From positions 372 to 64,371 of the forward strand of contig DLNM01000039.1 of the NCBI GenBank assembly GCA_002479485.1: 64,000 nucleotides of DNA, in the 5' to 3' direction. Under the pieces are notes generated by a model, which ran no database searches, had not been told where the DNA came from, and worked only from the letters and a program-made list of their open reading frames with translations. This stretch comes from Firmicutes bacterium UBA7510 (GTDB taxonomy: Bacteria > Bacillota > Clostridia > Tissierellales > Sedimentibacteraceae). The number at the start of each line of letters is the position of its first letter. The stretch's first letter is position 1. A program made the translations under genes and the position numbers. Below, in pieces: positions 61,812 to 64,000 of this stretch.

Positions 61812-63785
61812 TTATCTTACTATTTTATAGTAGGTTTTTGCGGTTAAGGTATATACTATAGCATAGAAAATTGTAAATATTAAGATTGACGCTACAGTAC
61901 ATATTGCAAATAAATTAGTATTTGTCAAATTGATTATTGCCAAAACCCTAGTAATTATAGGGAAAGCAAATGCTATATGAATTGCTGCTGTAATTATTGG
62001 CAAGAAAAATACAGTTAGTACTTGAGATCTTATAGAACCTTTTATCTCACTATGACTCATTCCAACTTTTTGCATTATCTCAAATCGTTCTTTATCGTCA
62101 TACCCCTCAGATATTTGCTTATAGTACATTATTAATACAGTAGCCATGATAAATAGTAATCCTAAGAATATACCTAAGAAAAACAACCCACCATAAATTC
62201 CATAGAATTCTTCCTTAGCTCCTGCTGATGAATCTATATAATAGGTTAAATTTTCTTGATTAAGTCTTTCTACCAAATCATTATATACTGCCATATTTTC
62301 TTCTTGATTCGCATCCAAATCGAATCCTAAATAATATTCCATATTTGTCTCGAATCTTTTATCTACTTTGTTAACTTCAACTAATAAATTATCCATCATG
62401 TTCATATCATTAGTAATTATATAATGACTACTTAGAACATTCATTCCAGAACTACCATCATTAAAAAATTCCTGTAAATGCTCTTTTATACTATATTCTT
62501 TTCCTAATATATTAACACTATCACCTATAAAAGCATCACGATTTGAATACATTAACACTTCATTATCCTTTAATTCGATCTTATCATCAATTAAATCATT
62601 ATAGTCCTCAAGTGGTACAACATATATAAGTCTAGAATTATTATATGAACTTTCATCTGTTAATATAATCTCGCTTTTATCAATTTTAGAGCTAAAAGAA
62701 ATAAATCTATAATCAACTTTATTTTTTAATTCTAAATTGTGTTTTTCTAACGTTTCATCTATTACCTTATTATAACTTTCCTTAATACCTGTTTCGTATA
62801 CACGACAAGTTAACATAATATTTCTAGGATAACGAGATCTAACTATGTCCTCCATGCCTATATATAAAGATACTGTAGATGATATCATAACTAAAACCAT
62901 AGTTGATAAAATACATATATTAGCAAGGCCAGCAGCATTTTGCTTCATACGATATATCATACCGGATACACTTATGAAATGCTTTGTTTTGTAATAATAT
63001 TTTTTATTTTTTCTAAGAATTTTTAAAATCATTATACTTCCAGCAGTAAATAGGCAAAATGTGCCTATGATAACCAATATAACAGCTACAAAAAACATAT
63101 ACATAGCAGCAATAGGATCCTTAGTAGAAATTGCTATATAATAACCTGCACCCAAAGAAATAAATCCAATTAATGAAAGTAACCATTTAGTTTTAGGTTC
63201 TTTTTCCCCTGTTTGACCACCTTTTAATAATTCAATAGGCTTTGAAAGATGAATTTGTCTTAAATTATTTAACAATATTGCGATAAATATTATTCCAAAT
63301 AAAATAAGCGTAGCGTTTATTGCTCTAAAGGATACGCTAAATCCAAATTTAACGTCAAATTGTAATATCTTTAGAAGAATAAGTAAAACTAGTTTAGAAA
63401 ATAATATTCCAAATAATATTCCAAAGATTAAGGTTCCAATAGCAATAAAAAATGTTTCATAAAACATTATTCTAGAAATATGCTTTTTCTCCATGCCTAA
63501 AATATTGAATAAACCGAATTCTTTTTTCCTACGTTTCATTAAAAAGCTATTTGTATACAGCAAAAATATAGCTGCAAATATTGCTATTACACCAGTTCCC
63601 AATATAAGCATTTGCTGAGTATACATTCCACCGTACATACTTTTAAGTGCATCATCAACAGAAAGTGCATATAGTATATAATACATCATAATTGTACCTA
63701 TACAAGTTAATATATAGGGTATATAGGTTTTAGAGTTGTTTCTTATATTTGTAATTGCTAACTTAGGGTAAAAAAACCTACTCAT
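61812..63785 (-). CDS. BceB/VraG-type FtsX-like ABC permease
   Basis: Membrane protein of 657 aa with about ten helices, two FtsX-like regions and a large extracellular domain (about 310-515) between helices 7 and 8, the layout of bacitracin/peptide-antibiotic detoxification permeases. Starts MSRFFYPKLAITNIRNNSK as in the family. ATG 63785 overlaps the stop codon of the upstream ATPase gene. Usually acts with a BceRS-type two-component system, not seen here. Confidence 0.9.
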   Translation of the reverse strand: MSRFFYPKLAITNIRNNSKTYIPYILTCIGTIMMYYILYALSVDDALKSMYGGMYTQQMLILGTGVIAIFAAIFLLYTNSFLMKRRKKEFGLFNILGMEKKHISRIMFYETFFIAIGTLIFGILFGILFSKLVLLILLKILQFDVKFGFSVSFRAINATLILFGIIFIAILLNNLRQIHLSKPIELLKGGQTGEKEPKTKWLLSLIGFISLGAGYYIAISTKDPIAAMYMFFVAVILVIIGTFCLFTAGSIMILKILRKNKKYYYKTKHFISVSGMIYRMKQNAAGLANICILSTMVLVMISSTVSLYIGMEDIVRSRYPRNIMLTCRVYETGIKESYNKVIDETLEKHNLELKNKVDYRFISFSSKIDKSEIILTDESSYNNSRLIYVVPLEDYNDLIDDKIELKDNEVLMYSNRDAFIGDSVNILGKEYSIKEHLQEFFNDGSSGMNVLSSHYIITNDMNMMDNLLVEVNKVDKRFETNMEYYLGFDLDANQEENMAVYNDLVERLNQENLTYYIDSSAGAKEEFYGIYGGLFFLGIFLGLLFIMATVLIMYYKQISEGYDDKERFEIMQKVGMSHSEIKGSIRSQVLTVFFLPIITAAIHIAFAFPIITRVLAIINLTNTNLFAICTVASILIFTIFYAIVYTLTAKTYYKIVR

Positions 63786-64000
63786 TTCTTCCACCACCTG
63801 TTGCAATCATAGTAAGTGTGTCAGAAATCTTTTGGTACATCTCTTCATTATTCATTGAACCTTTATATAATTGATGGAATACCTCGCCATCTTTAATAAA
63901 CAGCACCCTCTTAGCATGGCTTGCAGCCTTTGTACTATGTGTAACCATAAGTATTGTTTGTCCATTTGCATTAATCTTGCCAAATATTTTTAATAGCTCA
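63778..64000 (-). CDS. BceA-type ABC transporter ATP-binding protein (partial)
   Basis: Only the last 74 codons are in the window; the gene continues past 64000. Visible: NGQTILMVTHSTKAASHAKRV with the switch histidine, then FIKDGEVFHQLYKG, typical of BceA/VraF ATPases. Its stop codon overlaps the permease start by 8 bp, so the two are one operon. Confidence 0.88.
   Translation of the reverse strand, partial: ELLKIFGKINANGQTILMVTHSTKAASHAKRVLFIKDGEVFHQLYKGSMNNEEMYQKISDTLTMIATGGGRNE

Noticed and set aside
1..64000. CRISPR array, tRNA, rRNA, transposase or phage genes
   Set aside because: Searched by eye on both strands. The repeats found are palindromic, dispersed or short tandem arrays without unique spacers, and no cas, integrase or transposase protein is present.

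Overview
The window is AT-rich (about 30% GC by eye), uses AGGAGG-type ribosome binding sites and some TTG/GTG starts. It carries a dense set of endospore genes: dipicolinate synthase dpaAB, spoIID, spoIIQ, spoIIID and a SleC-type cortex-lytic protein. It also has WalRK/YycHI, SLH surface proteins and no respiratory genes. This points to an anaerobic spore-forming Firmicute of the class Clostridia (Tissierellales/Sedimentibacter-like or a related group). Species cannot be decided from the sequence alone. No rRNA, tRNA, CRISPR array, IS transposase or prophage was found.

Layout. 0-3 kb: a thioredoxin reductase-like flavoprotein with thioredoxin, then dpaA-dpaB on the minus strand. 3-9 kb: a complete oligopeptide ABC importer (oppA-B-C-D-F) with a small membrane protein. 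9-12 kb: a CmpB-like membrane protein, a patatin phospholipase and RsgA. 12-14.5 kb: a split SleC-like cortex-lytic locus plus a second peptidoglycan-binding protein. 14.7-17.7 kb: an M18 aminopeptidase, then a divergent pair of a 55-residue secreted peptide gene and an HTH-TPR regulator. 17.7-22.8 kb: rpsF-ssb-rpsR, a CxxH/CxxC protein, WalJ, HtrA and a polysaccharide deacetylase. 22.9-34 kb: bactofilin, an atypical LytTR regulator, a YhhN-like protein, a P-type Ca2+-ATPase, an M42 peptidase, an S9 peptidase with an amidohydrolase, a GGDEF protein and an XRE regulator. 34-37.8 kb: a Feo iron-uptake operon with a DtxR-type regulator and operator boxes. 37.8-48 kb: murA, yycI, yycH, walK, walR, a subtilase, spoIIID, spoIIQ and spoIID. 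48-51 kb: EamA transporter, Maf and a YhiN-type flavoprotein. 51-58 kb: three large SLH proteins and recX. 58-64 kb: a MacAB-like export operon and a BceAB-type transporter cut by the window edge.

How it works together. Much of the window concerns the cell envelope and sporulation: precursor synthesis (MurA), wall-stress signalling (WalRKHIJ-HtrA), engulfment and cortex enzymes (SpoIID, SpoIIQ, SleC-like), DPA synthesis, and surface-layer proteins. The Opp importer can bring in extracellular peptides. That makes it a natural partner for the most notable locus, an unannotated peptide/regulator pair at 16.4-17.7 kb that looks like an RRNPP quorum-sensing module.

The second notable feature is a family of dispersed fold-back repeats (four copies at about 14.5, 46.7, 49.6 and 55.9 kb, roughly 180-280 bp). 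They have inverted termini, nested stems with compensatory changes, and mosaic interiors, and they tend to sit at gene ends.
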